Below are positions 1 to 8,131 of a stretch of 64,000 bases of DNA, one piece after another. The translations under genes and the position numbers were made by a program. Within the stretch, counting starts at the first letter, position 1, and each line of letters starts with the position of its first letter. Source of the stretch: Cupriavidus respiraculi (lineage in GTDB: Bacteria; Pseudomonadota; Gammaproteobacteria; Burkholderiales; Burkholderiaceae); contig NZ_CAJZAH010000001.1 of the NCBI RefSeq assembly GCF_914271545.1, positions 1,612,001-1,676,000 on the forward strand. Reading direction: 5' to 3'. Below the pieces are notes generated by a model. It made no database searches, was not told where the DNA came from, and was given only the letters and a program-made list of their open reading frames with translations.

Positions 1-176
1 ACAAACCCTACCACAACGCCGTCGCCTGCGCGATACGTGGCGCAGGACGGGAACGGCCTGCCACAGGCGGCCGCGCGCCCGCCCCAAGGGCCCGACGTCA
101 CGGTATAGTGCGGCGATGCCGGCGACGCGCCAGCACCGGTGCGGTTGCGTCGGCCGGCGATTTTTTCTTCGATGAC
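1..176. other. Leader region upstream of the GGDEF/EAL gene
   Basis: No gene is supported here. A TATAGT hexamer at 104-109 lies about 70 bases upstream of the chosen start of the next gene and is a reasonable -10 element, but no good -35 partner was found. Confidence 0.3.
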
Positions 177-3100
177 ATGCGATCGCCTTCTCCGCTGGTA
201 CTGGCCCTAACGATAGCCGTCACCGGCGCCTGTGCCAACGCCGCGGCGACGCTGCAGATGGCCGCCCTGGAGCGCCGGGCCGCGCTGCGCGAGCTCGATG
301 CCCTGGTGGTCCCGGCCGTGGTGGCGCTACGCAACCGGCTGGAGCACGGCGAAGGCCTGCTGCGCGGCGCGGCCGGCCTGATGGCGGCCAACCCCCAGAC
401 CGACCGGAGCCAGTGGGCCCACTATGTGCGCGCCGCCCAGCTGGATGACCTGCCCCGCGGCATGCACTCCATCGGCCACGCCCGCGTGGTCGCCGCGCCG
501 GAGCTTGCGACGCTCATCGAGACGGTACGTGCCGACGGCATGCCGAACTTCGACATCTTCCCCGCCGGCGAACGCGCGCGCTACGCCCCGGTCATCTACG
601 TGGAGCCTTTCGCCGGCCGCAACATGCGCGCGCTGGGCTTCGACGTGCTGTCCGACCCCGCGCGCCGCGCGGCCGCCGAGGCCGCCCGCGACAGCGGCAT
701 GCCGCGCCTGACCGCACGGCTGCAACTGGTGCGCGAATCCGAGGCGGAGGTGCGCCAGCACGGCGCGGTGTTGTACCTGCCGGTGTATCGCAACGGCATG
801 CCGCTCAATACCGTGGAGGAGCGGCGCGACGCGCTGGCCGGCTACGTGTACTGCTCGTTCCGGCTTGGCGACCTGCTGGCCAGCGTCGCCGCCACGCAGG
901 CCTCCGGCATCGCGCTGTCCCTGTACGACGGCGGCATCGACGGCGGCACGCCGATGGCCACGACGGGCGAGCCGACCGGCGGCGGGATGCGCGGTGCCCA
1001 GGCCGGATTGCTGGCCGCGCGGACGCTGGAGTTCGGCGGCCACAGCTGGACGCTGCAGGCGCAGGCCCTGCCGGCGTTCGCTGCGGCGCACCGGCCTTAC
1101 CGCAGCGTGGCCGTGGCCGTCGGGGGCACGGCGCTGACGTTGCTCCTTGCCTGGCTCGCGTGGCGGCAGCGCCGTCAGCGCGACAGGTCGGCGCGCGACA
1201 CCGCGGCGCGCGCGGCCGACGTAACGCTGCTGCGTGCCTGTTTCGAGCATGCCGGCGAAGGGTTTCTGGTGTCCGATGCCAACGGCCGGGTCGAGGTCGC
1301 CAACGCGGGCGCCGAGCAGCTGTTCGGCGCCGCGGCCGGGGCGTTGCACGGGCTGGAGATCGCGGCCCTGCTGCCCGCGGCGGACACGCTGGCCGCGCGC
1401 GAGCGCTCCACGCATGCCGCCTGCGAAGCGCGCCGGCCCGACGGCGGCGCGTTGCCGGTGACAGTGGGCACCGTGGCGCTACCGGCCGCCGGCGCGGGAC
1501 GCGGCACGCCGCGGCGGCTATGGATCGTGGGCGAGGCAGCCCGGCTGCGCCAGGCCGAGCGCAGCGCGGCCGATATTGCCCAGCGCTATGTCACGGTGGT
1601 GGACCACGCCGCCTTCGCGGTGATCACCTTCGACCGCCACGGCATGGTCACCGGCATCAATCGCGCCGGGCAACGCATGCTGTGGTTCCAGCCCGGCGAA
1701 CTGGTCGGCCGCGTGCCCTATGCGGGCCTGCACGATGCCGAGGAACTGTTCGCGCGCGCGCAGGAGCTGAGCGCCGAACTGGGCGTGCCGGTCGAGCCGG
1801 GACTGCCGGCGCTGGTGGCCAAGGCGCGCCTGGGACTGGTCGACGAACACGAATGGCACTACGTGCGCAAGGGCGGATCGCCGCTGCCGGTGCACGTCGC
1901 GCTGCTGGCCGTTCCGGCGACGTCCGCCGCGGCCCGCGCCGAGGGGAGCGGGAGCGGCGATGGTGGCGAGAACGGCCGGCATGGCGAGCACGGCGAGGAT
2001 GACGATGGCGGCTATATCGCGATCGCCCACGACCTGACCGAGCGCAAGCGGGCCGACGCCTATATCCGTCACCTGGCCCACCACGACACGCTGACCGGCC
2101 TGCCCAACCGCGAGCAGCTCAACGGCCGCACGGAATCGCTGCTGCAGGCCGCGCAGGCACGCGGCGGGCGGGTGGCGCTGCTGCTGATCGACCTGGACCA
2201 GTTCAAGCACATCAACGAATCGCTGGGCCACCATGTCGGCGACGACATCTTGCGCACGATGGGCGATCGCCTGAAGGCCGCCGTGCGCCAGGGCGACCTG
2301 GTGGCGCGCATGGGTGGCGACGAATTCGCGGTCGTGCTCGACGCGGTGCGCGACGACGGCGAGGCGGAACTGCTGACCGCGCGGATCGCGGCGCGCCTGT
2401 CGGAGGATGTACGCGTGGGCGGACAGCGCATGCATGTCACGCCCTCGATCGGCATGGCGCTGTATCCCGACGATGGCCAGTCGCTGACCGATCTGCTCAA
2501 GAACGCCGATGCGGCGCTGTACGCAGCCAAGCAGGGTGGGCGGGCGCAGGTGCGGCGGTTCTTCAGCGAGATGGCCGAAGCCGCGGTGGCGCGCTTTACC
2601 ATCGAGACGCTGTTGCGGCGGGCGTTGGCCAATGATGAATTCAAGCTGCGCTACCAGCCGGTGATCGACGTGGCGAGCCTGCGCATCGTCGGCGTGGAGG
2701 CGTTGATGAGCTGGGAGACGCCGGAGCGCGGGCCGATGCGGCCGGACCAGTTCATTCCCATCGCCGAGCAGTGCGGGCTGATCGGGCAACTCGGGGCGTG
2801 GGCGCTGGCGACCGCCTGCCGGGACATCCAGTCGCTGCGCGAACGGCTCGGCGTCGAACTGGAAGTGGCCGTCAACATCTCGCCGCTGCAGCTGCGCCAG
2901 CCGGATTTTCCGACGCTGGTCTCGCAGTGCCTGCGCGATTCCGGGCTGCCCGCCGGCAATCTGGCGATCGAGGTGACCGAGGGGGTGCTGATGGAAGGCA
3001 CCGGCCACACCATCGAGATCTTCCAGCGCCTGCGCGGCCTGGGAGTGGCGCTGTCCATCGACGACTTCGGCACCGGCTATTCGGGGCTGAGCTACCTCAC

Positions 3101-3425
3101 GCGATTGCCGATCGACAAGCTCAAGATCGACAAGTCGTTCGTCAACAACCTGGCCCGCCTCGAACCGGAGCACGAACACGAACGGACGGTGGCCGCGGCG
3201 ATCATCGCGCTCGGTCATCAGCTCAATCTGCAGGTGGTCGCCGAGGGCGTGGAAACGGCCCCCCAATTCCACTTCCTGCGAGAGCAGGGCTGCGACGCGG
3301 TGCAGGGCTTCCTGTTCGGACGCGGCATGCCGCTGGCGGAACTGGCCGAGCGCTGCGGGACGGGCGTCTGCGTGGCGGGGCTGCTGGAGTCCGCCACCGG
3401 CGCGCCCCTGCAAGAATCGCCCTGA
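177..3425 (+). CDS. CHASE-PAS-GGDEF-EAL membrane signalling protein
   Basis: A 1082-residue protein predicted to make and/or degrade cyclic di-GMP at the inner membrane. A hydrophobic N-terminal segment (about residues 5-25) and a second one (about 311-330) flank a periplasmic CHASE-type sensor domain. Two PAS-like domains follow (about 340-450 and 465-590). A Gly/Asp/Glu-rich linker near 588-612 leads into a GGDEF domain with an intact GGDEF motif at about 713-717. An RQGD inhibitory site stands five residues before it, as expected for product feedback. The C-terminal EAL domain keeps the VEAL, DDFGTGYSGL and EGVET motifs, so both catalytic halves look competent. I chose the ATG at 177 rather than the one at 108 because it starts directly at the membrane segment. 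The signal it senses is unknown. Confidence 0.9.
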   Translation: MRSPSPLVLALTIAVTGACANAAATLQMAALERRAALRELDALVVPAVVALRNRLEHGEGLLRGAAGLMAANPQTDRSQWAHYVRAAQLDDLPRGMHSIGHARVVAAPELATLIETVRADGMPNFDIFPAGERARYAPVIYVEPFAGRNMRALGFDVLSDPARRAAAEAARDSGMPRLTARLQLVRESEAEVRQHGAVLYLPVYRNGMPLNTVEERRDALAGYVYCSFRLGDLLASVAATQASGIALSLYDGGIDGGTPMATTGEPTGGGMRGAQAGLLAARTLEFGGHSWTLQAQALPAFAAAHRPYRSVAVAVGGTALTLLLAWLAWRQRRQRDRSARDTAARAADVTLLRACFEHAGEGFLVSDANGRVEVANAGAEQLFGAAAGALHGLEIAALLPAADTLAARERSTHAACEARRPDGGALPVTVGTVALPAAGAGRGTPRRLWIVGEAARLRQAERSAADIAQRYVTVVDHAAFAVITFDRHGMVTGINRAGQRMLWFQPGELVGRVPYAGLHDAEELFARAQELSAELGVPVEPGLPALVAKARLGLVDEHEWHYVRKGGSPLPVHVALLAVPATSAAARAEGSGSGDGGENGRHGEHGEDDDGGYIAIAHDLTERKRADAYIRHLAHHDTLTGLPNREQLNGRTESLLQAAQARGGRVALLLIDLDQFKHINESLGHHVGDDILRTMGDRLKAAVRQGDLVARMGGDEFAVVLDAVRDDGEAELLTARIAARLSEDVRVGGQRMHVTPSIGMALYPDDGQSLTDLLKNADAALYAAKQGGRAQVRRFFSEMAEAAVARFTIETLLRRALANDEFKLRYQPVIDVASLRIVGVEALMSWETPERGPMRPDQFIPIAEQCGLIGQLGAWALATACRDIQSLRERLGVELEVAVNISPLQLRQPDFPTLVSQCLRDSGLPAGNLAIEVTEGVLMEGTGHTIEIFQRLRGLGVALSIDDFGTGYSGLSYLTRLPIDKLKIDKSFVNNLARLEPEHEHERTVAAAIIALGHQLNLQVVAEGVETAPQFHFLREQGCDAVQGFLFGRGMPLAELAERCGTGVCVAGLLESATGAPLQESP

Positions 3426-3481
3426 TCACCTCGCAGAAACGGGTACGGCGGCTTGCCGATACCCGGCCATCCCCGAACGGC

Positions 3482-3513
3482 AAAAAAAAAGAGCCGCCAC
3501 TTTCGTGGCGGCT
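3482..3513 (-). terminator. Intrinsic terminator, leftward
   Basis: A perfect 9-bp stem (3492-3500 with 3505-3513) and a 4-base loop precede, on the minus strand, an uninterrupted run of nine T (plus-strand A at 3482-3490). There is no T-tract on the plus-strand side, so it does not serve the upstream GGDEF/EAL gene. Confidence 0.75.
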
Positions 3514-3552
3514 GTCGGGAATGCGTCGGAGGGGTCAATTAACTCTGGCGCA
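3482..3552 (-). ncRNA. Candidate minus-strand small RNA
   Basis: A leftward promoter-like pair (see 3559-3588) would start a transcript near 3552. It would end at a 9-bp GC-rich stem followed by nine U residues at 3482-3513. The roughly 70-base product would have a short linker containing ACCCCUCC, complementary to strong Shine-Dalgarno sequences. That form, a short unstructured seed plus a terminator with a long U tail, resembles Hfq-dependent trans-acting sRNAs. No protein gene on this strand explains the terminator. The start site is inferred, and no known sRNA family was recognised. Confidence 0.35.
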
Positions 3553-3558
3553 GGACAG

Positions 3559-3588
3559 AGTTTAATTTAATCGAAGACGATTTGTCAC
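3559..3588 (-). promoter_or_regulatory. Candidate promoter of the minus-strand sRNA
   Basis: On the minus strand, GTGACA (3583-3588) is followed after 18 bases by TAAACT (3559-3564), five and four matches to the sigma-70 consensus. The pair stands just upstream of the orphan terminator at 3482-3513. Confidence 0.35.
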
Positions 3589-3807
3589 CGTCCGTGGGGG
3601 TTTACCCCTCCATTGGGTGGGGTCATGCCCCGCAGGGACCGTTGGGAGCACACTACGGCCTTCGCGAGCCGGCCCCAGCGCCGGTGCCGATGTCCGAAAA
3701 CGGCTTGCGCGGTGCACGTCGCGCGCGTTTAATCGCGCCACCCGGCGACCGCCGCGGCGCCGTCCGTGGCCCGCCCAATCCTACTGATCGCCACCGATCC
3801 CGCACCG

Positions 3808-4719
3808 ATGAAACCCTCCGATCTGGTCCGCCTGCTGACTCTCGCCGCCATCTGGGGCGCCAGCTTCCTGTTTATCCGCATCGGTGCACCGGTGCTCGGG
3901 CCGCTGACCGCCGCCTTCGTGCGCGTGATCCTCGCCGCCGCAACGCTGATCGTCTGCCTGGCCGTGATGCGGGTGGGCTGGCAGATGCGCGGGAAATGGC
4001 GCGCCTTGCTGCTGCTCGGCGTGATCGCCTCGGGCATTCCCTTCGTGATGTACTCGGTTGCGGCCCTGTGGCTGCCGGCGGGCTACTCGGCCGTCTTCAA
4101 CGCGATGACGCCGCTGATGGGCGTGCTGATCGGGGGACTGTTCTTCGGCGAGAAGCTGACCAAAGGCAAGGCCGCGGGCGTGGTGCTCGGGGTGGCCGGG
4201 GTGGCGGTGCTCACCCGCACGGGCCCGGTCGCCTTCTCTCCCCAGGTCCTGCTCGGCGCGCTGGCATGCCTGACCGCCACGGCCTGCTACGGCTTCGCCA
4301 GCTTCCTGACGCGGCGCTGGATCACGGAGCGGGGCGGGCTGGACAGCCGGCTGGTGGCTGCCGGCAGCATGCTGGGGGCGAGCCTGTTCCTGCTGCCGTT
4401 CTGCGTGGGCGCGCTGGTGCGCGAGAACACCCTGCCCGCGGCCGGCGTGGGCGTGTGGCTGGCGATGGTGGCGCTGGCGGTGGTCTGCACCGCGCTGGCG
4501 TACATCCTCTACTACCGGCTGATCGCCGATATCGGACCGGTGCGAACCTTGACGGTCACGTTCCTGATCCCGCCGTTCGGCATTGTCTGGGGGGCGATCT
4601 TCCTGGGCGAGCAGCTGTCGTGGGCGCACCTTGCCGGCGGCGCGCTGATCGGGGTGGCGGTGTGGCTGGTGCTGCGGCCCGCGACGGCCGCCCCGGTGGC
4701 GGCCCCGAGCCGTCCGTGA
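3808..4719 (+). CDS. EamA/DMT-family transporter
   Basis: A 303-residue protein of about ten hydrophobic helices, the usual size and pattern of a two-repeat EamA (drug/metabolite) exporter. Sequences such as IWGASFLFIRIGAPVLGPLTA near the N terminus and FLGEQLSWAHLAGGALIGV near the C terminus are typical of the family. The ATG at 3808 is preferred over one at 3766 because it begins just before the first helix; neither has a clear Shine-Dalgarno. The substrate cannot be inferred. Its stop codon abuts the stop of the convergent small gene that follows. Confidence 0.85.
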   Translation: MKPSDLVRLLTLAAIWGASFLFIRIGAPVLGPLTAAFVRVILAAATLIVCLAVMRVGWQMRGKWRALLLLGVIASGIPFVMYSVAALWLPAGYSAVFNAMTPLMGVLIGGLFFGEKLTKGKAAGVVLGVAGVAVLTRTGPVAFSPQVLLGALACLTATACYGFASFLTRRWITERGGLDSRLVAAGSMLGASLFLLPFCVGALVRENTLPAAGVGVWLAMVALAVVCTALAYILYYRLIADIGPVRTLTVTFLIPPFGIVWGAIFLGEQLSWAHLAGGALIGVAVWLVLRPATAAPVAAPSRP

Positions 4720-4986
4720 TCAGGCGGCGGCCGTCCTGACGGCCGCGTCGACGTTGTAGCGGGCCCGCACCAGCGTGATCACCTGCCGCGCCTGGCGCAG
4801 ATGACACGCGGCCTCGTCCTCGCTGCGGTCGGGAAAGTCCACTTCCGCGCTCCAGTTGCAGCCCGTGTGGTCGGGCCGATGGACGCACACCGTGCGCAGG
4901 TGGCAGTCCTGGCAGCCGGGCTGCTGGCGCAGCTGGTGCGCCAGGATATGTTTCAGTTCGGGTAATGGCTTGGTCGTGCGCTGCAT
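4720..4986 (-). CDS. Small Cys-rich protein of unknown function
   Basis: An 88-residue soluble protein that I do not recognise. It has cysteines at about 25, 28, 34, 43 and 61 (pattern C-x2-C-x5-C-x8-C) with nearby histidines, suggesting a bound metal ion. The start is set by a GGAG six bases before the ATG at 4986; in-frame upstream codons give only a low-complexity arginine/proline extension. It ends exactly where the convergent EamA gene ends. A Fur-type promoter about 450 bases upstream (5447-5475) points towards it with no other gene between, so it may be iron-regulated through a long leader. That link is inference. Confidence 0.6.
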   Translation of the reverse strand: MQRTTKPLPELKHILAHQLRQQPGCQDCHLRTVCVHRPDHTGCNWSAEVDFPDRSEDEAACHLRQARQVITLVRARYNVDAAVRTAAA

Positions 4987-5217
4987 GGCTGGCTCCATTC
5001 GGGGCGGCCGGGGCGTGCGCGTCGTGTGCGCAGCGCCCGGGCGACGCCTGCTCTGGCGCGCGTCGAGAATTGGCTCACGGTGATGCCGGCGCCGTGGCAC
5101 CGGCGGGTGCCGGCGCGGCGCGGGGGATGCGTCCATGGCGGACGCTCCGGACAGGGACGGCGTGCGGTGCACGACGTCGGGAATAAAAAGGTGGCCTTGC
5201 TGGTCGCCGCAGGACGC

Positions 5218-5252
5218 GATCGGGAAAGCGGGGTCTGGTTGCTTTCCCGATC
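5218..5252. repeat. Perfect 12-bp inverted repeat
   Basis: GATCGGGAAAGC at 5218-5229 is repeated in inverted orientation at 5241-5252 with an 11-base loop. No T-tract follows on either strand, so it is not a normal terminator. It lies in the leader between the Fur-type promoter and the small Cys-rich gene, where it could be an RNA structure or an operator. Confidence 0.6.
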
Positions 5253-5446
5253 CTCCGGTGACTGGCTACTGCCAAACGCTCCGCGGTACGGAGCGGTCCC
5301 CACAAAAGACGGTACTGGACGTCGCCGTGGCGGCGTCGACAAAACTTGGCGGCCGGGTCGGGACCCTTGCCTCTGTGCTGTGCCGGCTCTGCTTTGCCGG
5401 GCCTTGCGACCCTTGCCTTGCGTGCCGTGCGTCAGTCAGTGATGCG

Positions 5447-5475
5447 ATAGTAAATGCGAATCGCTCTCATTACAA
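5447..5475 (-). promoter_or_regulatory. Fur box within a leftward promoter
   Basis: The 19-mer AATGCGAATCGCTCTCATT (5453-5471) is an imperfect palindrome resembling the Fur boxes of Burkholderiales. On the minus strand it lies between TTGTAA (5470-5475) and TACTAT (5447-5452), spaced exactly 17 bases, so Fur binding would block RNA polymerase. The promoter reads away from the IclR gene and towards the gene at 4986. No siderophore gene is nearby. Confidence 0.5.
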
Positions 5476-5495
5476 GAAAAAATTCGGGCGGTTAC

Positions 5496-5530
5496 AAAAA
5501 AGCCGCGCGCGCCGGTCCGGCGCGCGCGGC
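5496..5530 (-). terminator. Intrinsic terminator of the IclR gene
   Basis: A perfect 12-bp GC stem (5502-5513 with 5519-5530) and a 5-base loop are followed on the minus strand by six T (plus-strand A at 5496-5501), 27 bases after the IclR stop codon. Confidence 0.85.
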
Positions 5531-5556
5531 TCACGGGTTCGTGCCCCGCTTGCGCG

Positions 5557-6330
5557 TCACGGGTGCCAGGTCGAAGGCCTGGCCAGCCGGGCCGCGGGCC
5601 ACTGGCTGCCGGCCATCGCGTAGGACAGGCGGTTCGCCGCCTCGACCACGGTCTGCGCCATCTCGAGCAGCCGCGCCTCGTCCAGGCGCGACGTCGGCCC
5701 CGATATGCACATCGAGCCGAGCAGGCGCCAGTGCAGCCCGAACACGGGCGCGGCCACGCTGGAGACTTCCGGCTCCCGCTCTCCCATGGACAGGTGAAAG
5801 CCGCGCTGGCGGATCAGCTCGTACGGTTCGCCCGAAGCACCAGAGAAGGCGAGGATGACCCGGCCCGGCGCGCCGCTGTCCAGCGGCAGCGTGGCGCCGA
5901 TGCGCACATGGTGGCGGATCGCCTGCGGGCCTTCCACGCGGAGCAGGCAGGTTCGCTCGTGGCCTTCGCGGACATAGAAGGACGCGCTTTCCCCCGTCTT
6001 GATGGAGAGCTCCCGCAGCGTGGGCTCGACGATTTCCTGCACGTTGAAGGTCGCCTGGTAGCAGGCGCCCAGCCAGCCTGCCGCGCGTCCCAGGCGCCAG
6101 TTCCCATCGTCTTTCTGCACCAGATAGTTGTGTGCGGCGAGCGTCCTCGCCAGGCGCAGCACGGTCGTCTTGTGGATGCCGGTGCGCCGGCTGATATCGG
6201 CAAGCGACAGCTCGGGCGAGTCGACATCGAAGGCGCCAAGCACCTGCAACGCGCGTTTGACGGCGGTGACGCCTCCTGCACTGTCTTCGGCACCCTGCTC
6301 CGGCGAATGTAAAGGTCCCTTGGGGTTCAT
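5557..6330 (-). CDS. IclR-family transcriptional regulator
   Basis: A 257-residue regulator. A winged helix-turn-helix at about residues 20-80 (LSLADISRRTGIHKTTVLRLA) is followed by the IclR effector-binding domain, with ESASFYVREG and the small-molecule pocket region around RIGATLPLDSGAPGRVILA. It is divergent from the Bug-RraA-dehydrogenase-Bug-lactonase operon at 6421-11135 and probably controls it in response to the acid that operon degrades. I take the ATG at 6330; a TTG three codons upstream (6339) is possible. Neither has a clear Shine-Dalgarno. An intrinsic terminator follows at 5496-5530. Confidence 0.9.
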   Translation of the reverse strand: MNPKGPLHSPEQGAEDSAGGVTAVKRALQVLGAFDVDSPELSLADISRRTGIHKTTVLRLARTLAAHNYLVQKDDGNWRLGRAAGWLGACYQATFNVQEIVEPTLRELSIKTGESASFYVREGHERTCLLRVEGPQAIRHHVRIGATLPLDSGAPGRVILAFSGASGEPYELIRQRGFHLSMGEREPEVSSVAAPVFGLHWRLLGSMCISGPTSRLDEARLLEMAQTVVEAANRLSYAMAGSQWPAARLARPSTWHP

Positions 6331-6420
6331 GGCTTGCAACGCGTTTCGTTGTATGCAACGGCATTGTATGCCGTGAAACGTTGGCCAACAATGAGTTCAC
6401 AGACCAACAAGGAGACAAGC
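6331..6420. promoter_or_regulatory. Divergent promoter region with candidate IclR operator
   Basis: The octamer TTGTATGC occurs twice in direct orientation at 6349-6356 and 6364-6371, 15 bases apart. The pair is framed by CGTTTC (6342-6347) and its inverse GAAACG (6375-6380). Local palindromes GTTGtatgCAAC and GCATtgtATGC overlap. The position between the regulator and the operon makes this the likely operator. The Bug gene has a clear AAGGAG six bases before its ATG. Confidence 0.5.
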
Positions 6421-7392
6421 ATGAACCCGCTTTGCCGCGGCCTCGTCATGGCCGCCTGTCTGACGTCCGCATCCCTGGCCAACGCCGCCTCCCCGTTTCC
6501 CGGCAAGCCGATCCGCGTGCTGGTCCCGTTCCCGGCAGGGGGTGGCACCGACATCATCGCGCGCGAGGTGACCAACCGCGTCGCCCTTTCCACGGGATGG
6601 ACCTTCGTCATCGAGAACAAGCCGGGCTCGGGCGGCAACCTGGGCATCGACGCGGTCGCGAAGGCGCCCGCGGACGGCTACACGATCGGCATGGGCCAGA
6701 CCAGCAACCTGGCGATCAACCCGACGCTGTACCCGCGCCTGCCCTATGACCCGCTGAAAGACCTGGTGCCCATCGGCATGGTGGCCAGCGCCCCGCTGGT
6801 ACTGGCAACGTCGGTCGCATCGCCGCACAAGACGCTGGCGGACGTCATGTCGGCGAGCCGCGCCAAGCCCGGCACCATCAACTTCGCCTCGCCGGGGAAC
6901 GGCACGGTGGCCCATCTTGCCGGCGAGCAGTTCCAGCGGGCCGCCGGCATCCAGCTGACCCACATTCCCTACAAGGGCGCGGCCCAGGCGGTCAACGATC
7001 TCATCGGCGGACAGGTGGATCTGTACATGGCCTCGGTGCCCAGCCTGCTCGGCCATATCCGCAACGGAAAACTGCGTCCGCTGGCCGTGACCTCCGCTGC
7101 GCGCGTGGCCGACTTGCCGCAGGTGCCGACTTTCGCGGAGTCCGGTGTCAAGGGTTTCGACGCGGCGACATGGTTCGGCTTCGTCGCACCGGCCGCCACC
7201 CCGAAAGACATCGTCGTGCGGCTCAACGCCGAGCTCAACAAGGCGCTGCAGGTGCCGGACCTCGCCAAGAAGCTCAACGACCAGGGCGCCACGGTACTGC
7301 GCGGCACGCCGGAGCAGTTCGGTGCGCTGATCAGGCAGGACATCGCGCGCTGGTCCACGGTCATCCAGGCGTCCGGCACGAAGCTGGATTAA
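6421..7392 (+). CDS. Bug/TctC-type tripartite tricarboxylate receptor
   Basis: A 323-residue periplasmic solute receptor of the Bug family. A signal peptide (about residues 1-22, ending ASLANA) precedes the family hallmark PIRVLVPFPAGGGTD, followed by ENKPGSGGNLGIDAVAKAPADGYT and HIPYKGAAQAVNDLIGGQVD. Such receptors bind carboxylates and usually feed a TctAB membrane pair, but none is encoded in the window. AAGGAG stands six bases before the ATG. It is the first gene of an operon with RraA-like, dehydrogenase, second Bug and lactonase genes, so its ligand is probably the organic or sugar acid that operon uses. The substrate is not determined. Confidence 0.92.
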   Translation: MNPLCRGLVMAACLTSASLANAASPFPGKPIRVLVPFPAGGGTDIIAREVTNRVALSTGWTFVIENKPGSGGNLGIDAVAKAPADGYTIGMGQTSNLAINPTLYPRLPYDPLKDLVPIGMVASAPLVLATSVASPHKTLADVMSASRAKPGTINFASPGNGTVAHLAGEQFQRAAGIQLTHIPYKGAAQAVNDLIGGQVDLYMASVPSLLGHIRNGKLRPLAVTSAARVADLPQVPTFAESGVKGFDAATWFGFVAPAATPKDIVVRLNAELNKALQVPDLAKKLNDQGATVLRGTPEQFGALIRQDIARWSTVIQASGTKLD

Positions 7393-7447
7393 GCCGGCCC
7401 CTCCCATTCCTTCCCCATTCCCGATTCCCGATTCCCGGAGTTGCACC

Positions 7448-8131
7448 ATGAGCTTGCCCAACATCGTCAAATCCTTCGAGCGCGTCCCCGCCGATGTCGT
7501 CGCGCGCGCGGCGAAATTCCAACCGGCAGTGCTGGCCGACGTGGCGGGCCGCCGCGGCGCCCTGCACGGCCGCATCCGGGCCTTGCGGCCCGATATGAAA
7601 CTCGCCGGTCCCGCGTTTACCGTGGAAGTCCGCCCCGGCGACAACCTGATGATCCATGCGGCATTGGCGCTGGCGCAGCCGGGCGATGTGCTGGTCATCG
7701 ACGGCAAGGGCGACCAGACCTCGGCGCTGATGGGCGCGATCATGATGAACGCGGCGCGCCAGCGCGGGCTGGCCGGCGTGGTCATGGACGGCGCGGTGCG
7801 CGACAGCCTGGAGCTGGAGGCCCTCGGATTTCCGGTGTTCTCGGTCGGCACCAATCCGAACGGTCCCACCAAGGAGGTGGGCGGCCGGCTGGGCCATCCC
7901 GTCTCGGTGGGCGGCGTGACGATCCGGGCCGGCGACTATATCTGCGGCGATGCGGACGGGCTGGTTGCCGTGGAGCGCGAGAAGATCGAGTCGCTGCTGG
8001 CGCTGGCCGCACACAAGGCAGAGGCCGAAGCGCGCCGCATCGCCCAGATCCGCGAGGGCAACACCAATGCGCCGTGGCTGCTCGCGTCGCTCGTCACTGC
8101 CGGCGTGCTCAAAGACGGCGAGGTGCTGTGA
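7448..8131 (+). CDS. RraA-like / HMG-aldolase family protein
   Basis: A 227-residue protein of the RraA/4-hydroxy-4-methyl-2-oxoglutarate aldolase fold. The metal and pyruvate-binding signature GVVMDGAVRD is intact around residues 112-121, and the GDVLVIDGKGD stretch is also typical. In catabolic operons such proteins are usually aldolases or oxaloacetate decarboxylases that split oxo-acids to pyruvate, rather than RNase E inhibitors. A GGAG lies seven bases before the ATG. The stop overlaps the start of the following dehydrogenase by one base (TGATG), so the two are translationally coupled. Exact substrate unknown. Confidence 0.88.
   Translation: MSLPNIVKSFERVPADVVARAAKFQPAVLADVAGRRGALHGRIRALRPDMKLAGPAFTVEVRPGDNLMIHAALALAQPGDVLVIDGKGDQTSALMGAIMMNAARQRGLAGVVMDGAVRDSLELEALGFPVFSVGTNPNGPTKEVGGRLGHPVSVGGVTIRAGDYICGDADGLVAVEREKIESLLALAAHKAEAEARRIAQIREGNTNAPWLLASLVTAGVLKDGEVL

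Larger units (their letters stand above)
3426..3807. other. Intergenic region with minus-strand terminator and candidate sRNA
   Basis: This 382-base gap holds no convincing protein gene. It contains a strong hairpin with an A-tract on its left side (a terminator only for leftward transcription), a second 7-bp inverted repeat (3541-3547 with 3556-3562), an A/T-rich stretch at 3560-3575, and a GTTTACCC motif around 3600. Confidence 0.6.
4987..5556. other. Long intergenic region with Fur-type promoter and hairpins
   Basis: No protein gene is supported in these 570 bases. They hold a perfect 12-bp inverted repeat (5218-5252), a 7-bp hairpin (5277-5283 with 5289-5295), a leftward promoter overlapped by a Fur-like operator (5447-5475) and the terminator of the IclR gene (5496-5530). 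The stretch between the Fur site and the small gene at 4986 could be a long leader or an iron-responsive small RNA. Confidence 0.5.

Noticed and set aside
5135-5623. A plus-strand open frame with several cysteines across the Fur-type site
   Set aside because: No ribosome site, it runs through the IclR terminator hairpin and into the IclR gene, and its composition is not protein-like.
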